Source: Owenia fusiformis
Taxonomy: Eukaryota; Annelida; Polychaeta; Sabellida; Oweniidae
Direction of reading: 5' to 3'
Assembly: GCA_903813345.2 (NCBI GenBank)
Contig: CAIIXF020000011.1
Coordinates: 20,939,754-21,003,753 of the forward strand
DNA: 64,000 bases
Notes under the pieces: model-generated
What the model was told of the DNA's origin: nothing
What the model saw: the letters and a program-made list of their open reading frames with translations, nothing else
Databases searched by the model: none
Translations under genes and position numbers: made by a program
Shown here: piece by piece, positions 34,301 through 49,300 of the stretch
How the letters are laid out: each line of letters begins with the position of its first letter
Position numbering within the stretch: the stretch's first letter is position 1

Positions 34301-37300
34301 GATTTTTTTAAGATGTTATAATGTTTTCTCAAATCTGCTCTTCTTGGTATTATTTGAGAATTGGAAGGTTGGTATTTCATGAATGACAGTTTTATCAAGA
34401 TAGATGTGAGACAGTTCCATATATCATCAACTCATAAGTAGTATGACCCAAAGCCTCTCTGATTATGGGGGTCAACTTTCTGGAGAGGATCCAGGAAGGG
34501 GTCTATTCCCAACATTTCAAGGTACTGGTACCAAATTGATTACAAATGAATAGCTACAATTACTACAAATGAAGAGTGTGGTCTCTAGCATTAGAGCAAC
34601 CAGCTATTATACACACCCAGTGTAGAATTAGAAAATAATGTTTCACATAATTGAATAGAGAATCTTGAAACTTAGTTGAGATCATGGGAAACAGGAATGT
34701 TATCTATTCATGTATTTCTGTTCTAACCGGCAAACGCAGTGTCATTAGTAAAAAACTATAAACAAAATCACCATGTATGAGTTAATTAAGCTTATCTCCC
34801 AATATGCTGTAATCCTATTTGTTAATGTGTTAATTAGTGACATCTTCAACAAGTTTCCTAATCACTATGAAGTCAGTGTGTTCAAGTTCTTGAGTTGTAA
34901 CAGCTAGAATGTCTTCTACTTATTGTAGAAGTTCTTTCTATACGATGCTGAAGAGCAAGAGCAAAGCTTTGTTTTGACACTCTTCATAATTATTTGGTCT
35001 AGCTTATATGGAAAGAGAAATTTGTGACATTAATTTTGATTTTGTAAACTTGATAAATAGCAATAAAACTACATTTGAGAATATTAAGATGTTATCACAT
35101 TCAGGCTATTATAACCATGTAGTAATGTAGTATATACCGGATTTTCTCGCATATACGCCCCCCTAAATTTAGGCCCATGGGCCAAAAATCGAATGTAGTA
35201 CGCTTATACGCCCATGGGCCTATAAAAATGACTATTGATTTTTTCAATAAATTCAAGAGTATTTTGTCACTGGCAGATCGTTCTGTCGTTACTTTGTTTC
35301 AACATTAAGTTCAACGTTGTGCCTTAAGTGGCAGTGGTGGATCATTCTGTTGTTACTTGTTTCAACATTAAGTCCAAGGTTGTAGGTGACATTTCCATTA
35401 TAATTCTTACAAAACATGCGGTAGGACTACAACAGTAGGTACGGTAGTATATTGTATTCATCAGCTGTTCTCACCTTTACGCCCACTGGGCCAAAAATCG
35501 AAAGTAGTACACTTATACGCCCATGGGCGAAAAATAAGAGGTAAAATAACAGACGAAATTACCCCTTGTTTCAGTTATACGCCCAGGGCTTATATGCGAG
35601 AAAATCCGGTAATAAAAGGCAAGTTTGGAATAGTACCCTTCCATTCATTCAACTTTGCTTCTTCAAGAGAGCTTCATCATGTATTACATTGTAATGAAAG
35701 GCACATTTTGGCATATTCATCAAGTATTCCAATCAAGGAAGTTATCACAGGGAAAATACATGTATGCTCTTTAATTTCTGACCTGCCAATTCTTAATTTG
35801 TGAGTATCAGGAACATTGGAGATAATCACATTCCAATGGCTTTGTTATTGATAAGCTGTGTAAACAACACTAATTAATCCTATGCTACATAATCTCATTA
35901 ACCACTGTGTTAACTAGAGTATCATTAATTAATGTTTCATAATCCACTTCAATTCTATTATATCCTATTTATACATCGATTACTCTAAGGAAATGAACAC
36001 AAAGATCATTTATCTGGCACCAGAGAATTTTTTCCAAAAAACTTGTGCCAGGGGTATGCAAAAATAACAAAAGTTGCGCCAAAATATCCTTTGAATTTTT
36101 GATTGTATTCTTTGACTTGTCTTGGTAGAGGTGAGAGGCCTATGACCTGGATCCTTCTCGTGTTATTGGGTGCACAACAACACAATTTTCTCTGATGTCA
36201 TGTATTATTTTATCCAAAACAATACTCTTCATATTCTTATCTTAATCATATGGCCATGATAGACAAAGTTGAGCACTTCCCATAATTTCATTGGTTGTTT
36301 ATTTAGTCTTAGATGAGGGTCATTGAAGTAATTGGCAATCAGTCATGAATTAATAAAATTTAGTTTTTTTTTCAAGTTACAGATTCTAACTACTATAAGC
36401 AGGGTTTGAAATAAATATATATATATGGGCTGCTGTTGGTTATATAGTAAAGAAGGATGCATATCTATGTTGATTAGTAATGAAGTATTTAGTATACTGT
36501 AACTGATTGAGATTATGAGTGCCTTATTTGACATAATCTCCGTATAATCTATTTATTATCTTATAACTGTGGGAACTTTCTAATTAAATCGGTGCACTGT
36601 TGGCATAATCTCTATAATATCTCTCAACACCTGTGTTAACATATACATGTATCTAAAAGATGTTCTACTTGGTTTTCCACTTTACGGAGGTTCTGTAAAA
36701 ATTTATTTTTGTATCTTTAAAAAATGACATTATTTGTTTCTCTTTACAAGTTCAATTTTTAAGGTTTATAATAGATTGGTATTTTGATTGTCCATTTAGC
36801 CACCAATATTACAGAGGTTCATGAGACATTTAGTCAATTAGTCCTAGAACTCTGAAGTGGTCAACTCAGTCAAAGACATGTTCTACTTATAGAGGTGTTA
36901 TATTTTACATGTTTTTATGCAGTATCCCTTGAGAAATGTTTGGTTATAATGATAGTTTTATTAAGTAGACTTAGCATTGATCGGAAAGCTATTAACTCTC
37001 AAGAACTGTTTGTTTAAGGAATTTTCTTGAAGCTAACATAAATAGACTCCAAAGTTCCATATCTTATGGTATCAACAGCTACAATTACCGAGTTTTTAAA
37101 TCCAATGTTAACAGGAATGTTGCCTCCCTTAAGAATTTGAAATGTTGCTGACCGTAGATGTTATAATATAAAGTTTTGTTGATGTTATAAGATATATTTG
37201 AGAGACTAGAAATTTAACTAACCTTACATTCATCTGGGTACAAGCGCCTGTGACCCTCCCCCTCTCCCACTACTTGACTACACAGGTATGAAAGCTTAGA

Positions 37301-40300
37301 GGGGTGTGTAGTAGTGAGGAAACAAAGGCTTGTAGCTGGACTAACCTTGTAAATGAGTTGATGAGCTTTAGTAGCTATCAAAAGTATTAAACTACTTACA
37401 AAGGAACCAAGTGAACAAAACAGTTTAGTCTCACTTACTGAATGCACACCTCAAAATATACCTTAATCAAGACTGCATTCTTTATATCTGGGTTCATTCT
37501 ACCATTAGAATGCATTGTTCCCCGAACCTGCATTGTGGAATCTACAGTCTTTATATCCCTTGGAATACACAGCACAGCTCAAACACTAGATAAAAGAGGG
37601 ACTCAGATAAATTAAAATGCCAAACCTGTTTTGCACGAAGTTCTCTTTTGAAAACACAAAATCAGAGGTCAAAATCAAACTAACTCTCCTACTAGCATTC
37701 GATAAAGAAACTGACAAATTACCATGCATGAAATCTCTCTCACCCTAAGATTTCCTGTGTTGTTTATTTTCTTCTTATCTTCCTATATTTTTATTGCATA
37801 AGAAACAGCGAGGTACCATGACATTTTGCCATTTTGAACCTTCAGGGTACTCTGCCCTGTTTTGCCATGAAAGAAGTCTGTATATCAAGAAATCGTCTCA
37901 TATCAGAGAATTAGTGCAGATGTTATACAGGCCTTGTAGCAAACCACTCGGAAATGTCTAAAAGAAGATACCATACTACCTAAAAAAGAAACACTTGATG
38001 CGTCATCTCTATTTGAGATTATTGTTCATAAAGTACAGTTCTACAGTAATATATAAAACCTTCTTAAGTGATTGTCTAAAAGGGCTTACATAGAGAGGTG
38101 TTCAAAATAAAAGTAATGATGCCCCCCCCCCCCCCCCCCCCCTCTGCATTAGATCAACCGCTTGCTGCACCTTTTTGATATTTCAAAATGACATGTCATC
38201 TTGTTATAAACTCATATTGATGAACTATTTACATATTTTGACCATGTACAAAAACATGTAACCAGACATATTCTGTGGTATAAATGCTCTTATTCCCAAA
38301 TCTTTTTAAGTACAGTGAAATGCGAAACTAACTATAGAGATTAATTTTCACAAAATATCAATGAAATGATCTCCTGGATCCACCCTGGTGTCACTGAAGT
38401 GAAGATGATCCTGCTGTTATCTCTGCTTAGTCTCATCTTCACTTGATGTCTTTCAAGTGCTCTGGAGTCCCTGTCTGGTAGATTATCATATAGCACCATT
38501 CCATGCATTAGTAGTCTCTCTCTTCAGATCCAAGCAAGGTAGTCTAGCTACAAGATCTTGTGAGCCCCACCCCATCATCTCCTTCCACGACACACCTCCC
38601 CACAAGGTCTTGCCCTGGAAAGCTCAAAGGGTAAAATTTCAAGCATATAAAATTCATAACATCCATATTGACCACATGAAATATATGTTAAAATGATCTG
38701 TGTTATGGACATTACCCTAACCAGAAACCACCATAACAGAATCAGACATGAAATGGTTAAAAAAGCCTTTCACCATTGAATACTTGAAGCCTGCTTAGTC
38801 TGTGTTTTAGGAGATTCATTACGCAAATGTTGAATTAGATACCTGTTGATACTACATGCTATACCCTTGTATAAGGTCTGTATTTAGCTCTGGGGAATGT
38901 ATCACCATGACCGTATTTGCCACTGTGACATAGTGTTTACAAGATGCTTGTGTTTTAGATCTATCTCATTCTCAAGTGTTCTGGACTATCTACTGCCTGG
39001 CTTTAAAAGTTCATCCATAGAGAACATAGTAGTGGAATTTGCACTATTTGTTTGAGCAGAGTTGTCTGTGACCTTTGATTCTTTTATATGGGAACAGAAT
39101 GATTGCACCTTGATCATAACAAAACTTCTTCAAATATACCGGAATCTTACATTTTGTATATGTTTGCTCTTTCTTTGATGATCTTTTCGAAATATGCTTC
39201 AGATTTGGTCATAAATTGAGTATTTCAGCCCTTGGTCTCTTTAATTGGATATGAATATAAGTTCATCATTCAAATGTTTGCTGACTATGTGGAAAATGTT
39301 TAATCAACTGATAATCAACTGAATCTGTTGATGTTTTTGTAAAAAATACCAGGTAGATTAAGCTTCAAATACAGTCATCTATCATTGTCAAGATTTTATT
39401 TGAGCTGAAGCCTGATTGCAAATACAGATTCACAGAACACACATATTGTAAAGTACAAAGTGCTACACCAAGTTTTACATTGCCCTTGATTTTCAATTTG
39501 TCCCATTAGGTCTGGTTAAAATAAAACATCTGGTTTATAATGTTTTAATGAGAGGCCGTAGACAGATCTAAGGTACTATATGTAAACCATTTTGTATTTT
39601 GAAGTATACTATTGCATCTGTCCCATCTGTTGTCATCTTCTATTCTTTCTAGAATTTGAATAGTCAGATAGTGATGGAGGCTTTAAGCATTGTTTGCAGA
39701 TTTTCTTTTAACCACACTCAGAATTACCCTAAATGCATTAATTCGACTTCACTTCCTAAAAGAGAGCTTCGTCTTCAGTTTGTAACATGACTCTGCACAC
39801 AGGGTAGTTCAGAATTAAAAGGTGGTACAATTCTATCATTGCACTTTATTTTGGATGTGCATCATATTAAATCAGTTTTTTCTAATTTGTGGGCAGTGAA
39901 CTCACAACTCTGCAGTTGATGTTTTTTGGAAAACTTGATATGTTTTCATAACGCTGTTAAACTACAGTTGTTATGGCAACCATATCTTCCTCACCACTCC
40001 TCATGTAAATGTATGAATTGTAACCTCGAATTTTTTAGACAGATGAGAATCTTGTATGTTTGACAGACTCGGTTTCCTAGGTTTCCTATGGCTAATTAAA
40101 TGAAAACAAATTTGGTGACAACTGAATCTAGGAAATATGATCCAGATTGGCTACTGAAAAAATGTGGGAACCAAATTAAAAAAAGATTGTGTTTTTAGGA
40201 TAACCACATCATAGTGGATGTATGACAGTTCTTTGATGGATATTTTATGAAGATTAAATGTTCAGGATGTTTTTGGATATGCAATCAATAATCTCATCCT

Positions 40301-43300
40301 CCCCCTTCCCCCTGAATATTGCTAGTTTTTGTCTTGAATATATCATAGAAATTCAAACCCATGGTTATATGTCTCATTATATGCAAAAGTTTGCTGAACC
40401 AAAAATTCATCCAGCTTATTGAATTTGTTTCTGGAGTAATATCTACGAAACTGGTAGTAGAATATATTTAGCACAGTTTGAGTTTATCACAGCCTATCAA
40501 GCTTAAACTGGGTCAATAAAGTTAACAACGTTTTCTTATTGATAGGGTTGATGATTTTGACTGAGATTGGTTGATATTCTATAAGGTTGGAATGACTATG
40601 GAACTATGAATCTTGAGGGCGGATTGCTGTACAGTATCCTAGTATCTGTTTCACCTAGAATGCTTGGAGTGAAATATGGCATGATTTAGTCTGGTCATAA
40701 TTTAGTAAATATAAACCTCACCTCAGGATACTGGGATGGAAATAAAAATACTTTTTGGCATGGTTTACAAGTTCAAGCTTACTATGGAGTGTTCTTTATC
40801 GCTTTTGTTTTTTATGAACAAAACATTGAGAATCAAGCCTTCCTTGGCTATTGGAAAAACGAAAGTATAGTGGTGTGATCATCATGAAGATGAACATTAT
40901 ATCATGTGGTCTGGTCACCTGTTTCAAAAATTCTCAGCTGTCATTTCATATTCTCTAGCCATGGAAGTAAGCAGCACAAAATATTTAATAGCATCTTCAT
41001 TTCATATTTCTTCAGATATTTCTTAGATTTTACATTTTATCATGTGAAGTTCAAATGTTGTGGTTTTGGCCTATGAAAATGGAGGAGGTGTAAACTCATT
41101 ATTTACAGGAGTGTTGGTTAAGGATAGTTTTGGATATTGGGGTTTTGTTTTCCTTATTACCGACTACTGTCTTAGCTGTTTAAGAAGGTGTTTTACAATG
41201 CTTTTTGGTCTTTCCCCTTTCAGAACTTGTTCTTACATGTTCATACTCCTTAAACAATTCTTAATATTGCAACACTACAAATTATTTTACATTATAAAAT
41301 GAGAATTCCATATACCACAGGTGAATATGTACTAGGATTCAGAGTAATATAGAATGATGGTTGATGGCATATTTCTTGAGGTATTGTGGTTAACCTAAGA
41401 GGTATGCAGCATACAGATGAAAGACAAGATGATCTGTCAAATACTTCCTAAATGTATCACATCATCTGATCTGCAGTCAAGTGCACAGACCCTAGTCTGA
41501 CTTAGCTCAAACTTTTTGGAGCTATATAAGAGACTGTAACTGACAAACCATGTTTTTATATCTTAGAGAAACATTTTGAAAAACTTAATATGTTACAGTG
41601 TAGGTAGTCTTGTTTCGAATGTCATGTACACCCCCCCCCTAACCCTACAAAGGTGTGTAGCTAGACTATGTGTAGATGAAGCTGTTTCACTTGATTTTCA
41701 CTTTATTTTACTATAATACACAAATGTCTCTGATTGGACTCTTCTAGCTATTTTTGAAAACAATGCACTATAAAAATTGTCAGCATTCTTTTAATGTAAC
41801 CCCTGCTATTAATCTGACAAAGGCCTATTTCTGTCAAAATTATTTCTGACATTTAGGAGTTTCCCCCATAGGGTTATTGTAAATGCACATGCAGTGCTTT
41901 AGTATAGGTGTTTTTCATGACAGGCAGATTGTTGTTTCGGTGAACATTGCAAGCCTTTGTCAATTTGTCGAAAAAATAATAAGAACAAAAACCTCATGAA
42001 AGGCAGTGAAATAATATTAATAAAATAATTGGTTTGGTAGTTGATTAGTTTAAAATGAAATGTTTATTACAGTAAAAATTGTATATATCTGAACACGTCT
42101 TGTCTGATACTTCTCAATTTTTTCATATGTTCTATGTTCCATGTTAAAAAATCTCAAAATGTGAACACCTACTAAATCTATGTACTTTTGATTAGTCCTA
42201 CTAGCATTTGGATTAGGCAGGTTTAACTCTACATTCTGTGGGTATAGCTACCCTAAGAAGTTAAGTATTTGTTCCTGACCAAGATATTACAAGACTGATG
42301 CCAAATATTGACAAAATCTATCAAACATAAAGGTATGTAATGAGGATATGAACATCTTCTTAGGGGGTTCGATTATCATTAGCCAAGGGTACACATCATC
42401 TGAACAAATTTATATATGTTCTCAAGAAATCTTGGAAAGTGAGAGGTGGGGGAAAATGACTAATGCTGGTTATATCATGGGCTTTCTCTACTGGGCTTAC
42501 AACTTGCTAAGATCTACCCCCTTCTCCCTCCCCATTTTTCCCTTGTACATTGCCTTCATTTTGATGTAAGAGCCATAAAGGTTGAGGTGCTAATCTGAAT
42601 TGTCAACAGTATCAACTGGTCAAGGTCTGCACCTGATGCCAAGATAAGCCATGTCCAATGTCAATAGAACTATTTCATAGAATGGTATCAGTATGCTATG
42701 TTAGTAGATCTGAAGTAAAGGATCATAAACCCCTTTTGCTGATAAGTGATTATTTACATAATTTTGAGCAAGAGTATCATCATTTATGGTAGAGAGAGAT
42801 ACATGTGTTTGTCTATTTCACATACTTTTACATGAATATCATGTAATATAAAAAGCTTTTAATTATTTGACTGGAAATGCTTCATGACTTGGTGCTCCAT
42901 TCATGCTCTGTCTCTTCATTAAAGCTAAGTTTGAGAATAAGTTCAGGGAGATAGAAGATTGGCTTTATTAATTACCTCATCACCTAAAGTTTCTATTGGT
43001 CTGCTGTGTTTTTGGGTGCAGCATTCTCATACAGTTTCTTTTCATGAATCCTTTAACGCAGTTTAAACTGGGTGGTTTTCAAAATTCTTAAGAAAGAGCA
43101 GTGTCTTATTGGTTCAATTTTAGGTGACTTGGAGATTTTATCTTTTAGTTAGTTCATTATAGTATTATATATCATTAGAAAGCCACATCATTGCATTCTG
43201 AGGTAGGTGTGTCATAATGTGGTTTCTTGGCATACTTTGGTGTATGAGTTACTATCTCTACCTTGACCTTATATGTAAATATATGGAATCACTACATGTA

Positions 43301-46300
43301 TATGTAGGGATTAACCAGATACTAGGTAACATGTAGAAATATTCTAATATTTAAGAAGCTGTGAGATAACCATAACAAATATAATTTGTAACACTAGTTC
43401 TGATTGTAAATAAGAGCATCTTGACTTATCTTCGGAAAGTCATGCCTTCTAAGATCAATCTTTATGGCACACTACCACAGAACTAATTATCTACAGACAC
43501 TAGTATTATCTGTGGATGGACCATTTTTGTAAAGAAGTGAAAACAAATTTTGCCTTTTTCACATATGATCATGAATGAAAGGTTATTACTATGACATGAC
43601 ATAGTAGTACTAAAAGAGGCCAGTTTTTATTCCTGCTTTGGAATGCAGACACATACCATCTGGCTACATTCTGCAGAATACTCCTCTTTGATGGTAAAGA
43701 CAGCTTCACATAAATCAGGTCCACTTCATCCAAGCTCATGATATAAAACATCACAGCTTACATGAATGTCTTTGAAATATTTAAGATCTTAATAAAAATT
43801 ATGTGTGAATTATCCCGTTTCTCGAAAAAAAGATGAATTTCAAAAACTTTTGAAGTTTGATTATTAATAATTTGCAATTCATCAGACTACATGTATCTTG
43901 GAATTTCTGTTTTTATATTTTCGTTAGCCTAACTTAAGTCTTTTCCAGGACCCTAATACCTAACAATTCAGCATCTCTAACGTGTGTCCATGTGCATGGT
44001 TATGGGTATTCCAACGTACAATACTGGAATTGGCGTTATGCAGGGCTCTGTTCTCAGTACATATCTTTTCAACCATTTTTTGGATGACTTGAAAGATTTT
44101 CTTCCCTCAGAACATGGTATAGAGTTTGAAGGTGTTTCTTTAAACCATCTACTTTGGGCTGATGACTTAGTATTAATAGCTAGCTCTAAATCTGGGGCAC
44201 AATCTATGCTAGACTCTCTCTTTGATTTTTGCAGAAACTATCATCTTGTTGTCAACACTGTTAAAACAAAGGCTATTATTTTTAACTCTAAATCAGATGA
44301 AACTTTTAAATTCAATAATGAAGTGATTGCATGTGTAGAAGACTACAAATACCTAGGGTGTATCTTCAACAGTAAAAATAATTTTGATAAACAAATATGC
44401 TATCTTAAAGAACAATCTAGAAAAGCTTTATTCAAAATAAAGCAACAATATCACAAGTTTAATGACATTCCCATATCAGTTGCCTTACATTTATTTGATT
44501 CACTTGTCCAACCAATTTTGATGTATGGTTCAGAAATATGGTCAAGTAAAAAACATATTAAGTCACTTGAAACTATTCACCTGTCCTTTTTAAAAAGCAT
44601 TCTTGGTGTGAAAACATCAACTGCAACCCTAGCAGTCTATGGAGAGCTGGGTCGTTTCCCCCTTAGTTTGTGCTTTGATATTAATCTTATTAAATATTGG
44701 ATACGGCTTATACAACTTTGTCCAGATAACCTCCTTTATAAAGCATATCTATATGACTATGAAATGTACAGTTTAGGATTTAAAAATACTTGGTCAAGTA
44801 AGGTTCATAATATTTTAAAAGATTGTAATCTTGAAAGCACTTGGAATGAACAAGTTGTTGATGATGACTATGTATTCAAAAAGAATCTAACTGAAACATT
44901 GCACCAAAATTATAAGGAGAAATGGAAGTGTGATTTACAGTTATACCCAGTTTTAAGAACATACATTAAATTCAAAACAATTTTCGAAAGAGAACAATAT
45001 TTAAGCCTTCAAAACAAAAATCACAGGCAATCAATTTCACAACTGAGATTAAGTTCACATAAATTACAAATAGAACTGGGTAGACATGTAAAACCACGGC
45101 CAAAACCTGAGTATGAAAGATTGTGTAACTTTTGTGGGGAAATAGAAAATGAGGTTCATTTCATGATTAAATGCCAAATACATAGAGAAAATAGAAGAAT
45201 ATTGTTTGACAACATCTCTAGCAAAATTAATGTTGATCAACATGATCCTGAAAATACATTCATTATGTCAATTTCTTCAAAAGATAAATATCACTGCCCC
45301 CAGGATTCCGTGTTTGCAGAGCGCGGACGGAATTTGCCTCTGCCCGCGGAATTGTAGAATCAACTATTTTGGTCAATTTCCGCGGAATTTTCCGCAGAAT
45401 CCTTATATTTTCCAAAAGTTTAAAAAGTCAGTCTTACCTGTAACAATTTGACACGTTTTCAGTCAAATCCCTTGCAGAAATAACCCAAATTATGCGAAGT
45501 GAAAATTCTAAACGCCATCGTTTGATTTCTGCCGTTAGATGGCAGCATGTATGTAGTGACTGACTACCTGACTATCACGATATTTTCCCGTTTACTGGTT
45601 CGAAAACCATTAGTTTTTCTTTCGGTTCTCGTCAGAAAGTTAAACAAAGACATAAATTAATAACAGTTATTTATATTATATAAAAAAATGCCGCGAATAT
45701 CCGCGGAATTTCTGCAGAATTAGCCATTTCTTCTTGCAGAATTCACTAATTTCACTTGCAGAATTGAGCATTTTAACTTGCAGAAAACTGGGGGGAGTGA
45801 AATATGTGCAAAAGCAAGTTGGAAGTTTTATTACAAAATCATTCAAAAACTTAAACTTGCCTGGGGATTAACATTTTGGATGCATCACACCTAAAGTATA
45901 TTATAACATATGTAAATAACAAGTTTTTTTTGTATAAATTGTATATATTAGTGTAGTGTAGTGTAGTGTAGTTTTGTAAAATTTCATTTTGTAATGACTA
46001 ATATGTCAGGTCATGACATCTAAAGAGTCAATAAAAGATATATATATATATTACTGGGGTTTTATACAAGACTATAGTTTCATTAATTCACACTGTTTAA
46101 TCTGTTTTAATTATATACTTTCAGGAGTTGGAATTCCATGGTGTGATGCGTTTCTTCCACCATGATGATGGAGCTAAGGTTGTCACAAAATGCATTAGGG
46201 TTTCTAGCACAGCAAGCACTAAAGATATCCTTAATACACTCATAGAGAAATTCAGGCCAGATATGAGGATGTTGTCCATGCCCAACTATTCACTCTATGA

Positions 46301-49300
46301 GGTCCACGTTAATGGAGGTAAGCTGAGATTCAAATTACAGGGTGACGCAAAAAATTCCACCCACCCACATTATGTTACATAACCTTTTTGTCTGCATGAT
46401 ATATGACTTGTTTTGATCACATTAAAACTAGGCTCCATAGATCAACTCCTCAAGAAGTTTCAGATGACTAGCTTTACTAGATGCACCTTTATAAGCATTA
46501 TAAGATTGTTTGGATGGGATTTTTGTGTCGCCCTGTATGAATTTTAGATTCATACAGTGCTTGAAGAAATTAAATATAGCCTATATAATACATATAACAA
46601 AATAGATGCAATATCATACATATTTTAGCACAGTTAGTGTTGAATGTCCATATGTCCATGTAGATTAGGGAATTGATGAGAAACTGTTTATTGATCTATA
46701 TTCTCAGTAGGAAATACAGATAATCTGTAGACTTGAACCTCATCTTCCCAGTATTTTCACCTTACATTTTTAAAGTCTCTAGTATTGTTACTTCAGTATC
46801 TTTGTTATATATACATGTTTGCTACTTCAATATTATAAACATAAAATGCTTTAAGTACAGTTAAAATATTACAAATTGTTTAAAATAAAATGTTATGTTT
46901 ATGATGTTTGCTTGGCTATCTCAGTTTTGAAACTAAGTAAAATTACTGTTAGGATTTATTGAAGGTTGTTGCCCTGGTTCAATGTTTCCCACTTGCAAAC
47001 ATCAAAACATCAAGTCAGTCAAGTTTGTTTGGAACTTTGATACACCTGGCCTCATTCGGCCATTTTGGGAGTAGTGTTAACTAAACATTCATTCATTCAT
47101 GAAACTAAGAAATTCTTTACTCCATTGTTTTTGTTACTATGGAAATGGTGATGTCATAAGAGAGATATATATTTTGTTACCTTTGAACATTTGGTACTTT
47201 TGAAAGAGCAAAATGAAATGATTGAACATGAAATTGAATGTAAGTCTAAGAAATACCCCCCTCACCTCCAACCTGCTCCCCTTTCAGATTTAGGAGATGT
47301 GTGTATTAAAATTAGTAGTCGAGGAAAGGTTTGAAAAACAATCTATGAAACCATAATAATCATTGCTATTAATCCTCCTAATACAACTAAATATAAATAT
47401 AACGTCATGTACATATCTATTCTCACAAGCTTACAGTTTTGAATCTTACTCCAGAATCTCCATTATTAAAATATGTAAATGTCTTGTATTTCCAGAAGAG
47501 CGTAGGCTACGAGAGGATGAGTACCCCCTTTATGTTCAGCTCAACTGGGGAAAAGATGATAGGGAGGGCCGGTTCCTTCTCAAGAATGAAAACCTAAAAA
47601 CAGCAAAGGTTTGTGGTGCTTTTAAGCCATCTCCCATGGCAATTATTTTAAAATTATCAACATTTGAGCTCAGTATTTTGGAGAATTTAGGAATGAAATG
47701 AATGATTTGTGGCACACAATGTCCTATTTGAACAGTTTTTAGTACAATTTGGAGACCCTTAATTCACATCCTAATCCACAATCTATCTGTTCTATATAAT
47801 TTTTGAAGACTTTTGTAGACTCTGCTAATGTATGCATCATTGAATTAGTTAAAACATGCTTCAGGAGTTCACAATCAGCATGCTTACAAAGTATATGTGA
47901 AATATGCAAATATGTGTAAATGCATTCAATGAAGCGAGGAATTAATTCAAATATGATTGCTTTGGAGATTTGTTCTCAAATGAGCGATAATACCTGGATA
48001 AATACATCAAAGCCTGTGGTGCATTTTACTCCCATTATTTTAATGTAGATATACATTGTTTAACATGTGTTTCATACTGTTTCCAGTTGTCAGACTCGAT
48101 GCATGATGAGAGCTTAACCGGACCAGGCTTTAAACGAAAACTCTCAAAACGTGAAAAGAAAGAACAAAAGAAGAAAGAGAAGGAAGCGAGAGCAGCGGGT
48201 AAAGAAAATCTCGACACTAGCATGTCTAAAGACAGTGGAGTCGGAGAGCAGTTATATAACGAGCTTCCAGAAACTAGTTTTACAAGAACAATATCAAATC
48301 CCGAATCAGTCATGAGACGGAGAAGACAAATGAAACTCGAGAAAAAATTGCAGGAAATTAAAAGCAAAAATGGACCAGATTCTGGTAGGTTTTTTCACAG
48401 TTTTTATGTCACCACCTCACAGTTTTTATGTCACCACCATAAATGGTGAAGTATTGTTATAGTCACCAAGTTTTTTTTTTGGGATGGTGTTCAGCGGTTG
48501 GTGTTTGGCAGGAGGTGTTCAGCAGTTGGTGTTCAGTGTCTAACAAGTAGCAGGCTATGACATTTTTATGTTAATTCCTTGTTTTTCTATGCGTATCCAG
48601 GGAATTTGATGTTTTCCTAGATTCCAGGTCAGATTTTTAAGATTTCACCTTACCAGTTCATAATTAAGGCATATTTCAGATGTACAGATAGTGTTACCAT
48701 GAACTGAAATGCTCTCATAATAGCATCAGTGTATAATATAACCTAAATCTGGCTTTGGTTAGTTGCCTAGAGAGGATGGCTTTTTATAACTGAGAAAATG
48801 TAGATTCTGGGAGATATTATTTCAAAATCATTAGGACTCTGAAGGCCCTGTACCAAGTTTAAACCAAGTTTAGCTTTTTACCCACTGTTATGAGGCATGA
48901 TACCTTTGACATATTTGATGAGTTTTAATGTAGGAAAGTTACTCAACCTAAAAACTAAATAACTTTTTGGTGCTCAATAAAACAGAATATATGTAGGGTA
49001 TAGACTGGTCATAATTTATCATAACCATGAACATTCTACGATGAAAATAAACATAGAACATAGAAGATCTAGGAGTAAAACACTAAAAGATGGTCAGTGA
49101 CGGCTGTTCATTTGGCTTATATCCAGGTCCGTCTCCTTGAACCTTTAATGTACAAAACTCAGGTGGTCCAAGAATGGAGAATGAAGAATTATGGCTTTTA
49201 GGAAGGAATGTGTAATGTAACGAACCTGGTTTTTCTCTGCATATCAGTAATGCTGATGCTCATATTTTTGCCAACCATGAAATAAACTCCCGAATGTGAG

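Larger units (their letters stand above)
43975..46050 (+). mobile_element. 5'-truncated non-LTR retrotransposon with a nested insertion
   Basis: The element begins within the reverse transcriptase domain (GVMQGSVLS) and runs through its C-terminus to a 3' region with GTGTA repeats (about 45950-45972) and an AATAAAAGATATATATA tail near 46030-46050. In the same orientation as AFDN. Interrupted at 45292-45799 by a TIR element. Confidence 0.8.
31465..46124. other. AFDN: AFDN intron 1 (14.7 kb), repeat-rich
   Basis: Separates the start-codon exon from RA1. It contains TIR elements at about 31901-32754 and 35137-35609, degenerate GTGGGTGC repeats at 33650-33830, a poly-C run at 38122-38142, and a truncated LINE with a nested transposon (43975-46050). 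I see no further gene in 36000-43900, which is AT-rich with only short chance frames. Long first introns often carry enhancers, but none can be read from sequence alone. Confidence 0.7.

Noticed and set aside
38457-38696. 79-codon plus-strand frame in AFDN intron 1
   Set aside because: Low-complexity, no family resemblance, no splice or promoter context; treated as chance.
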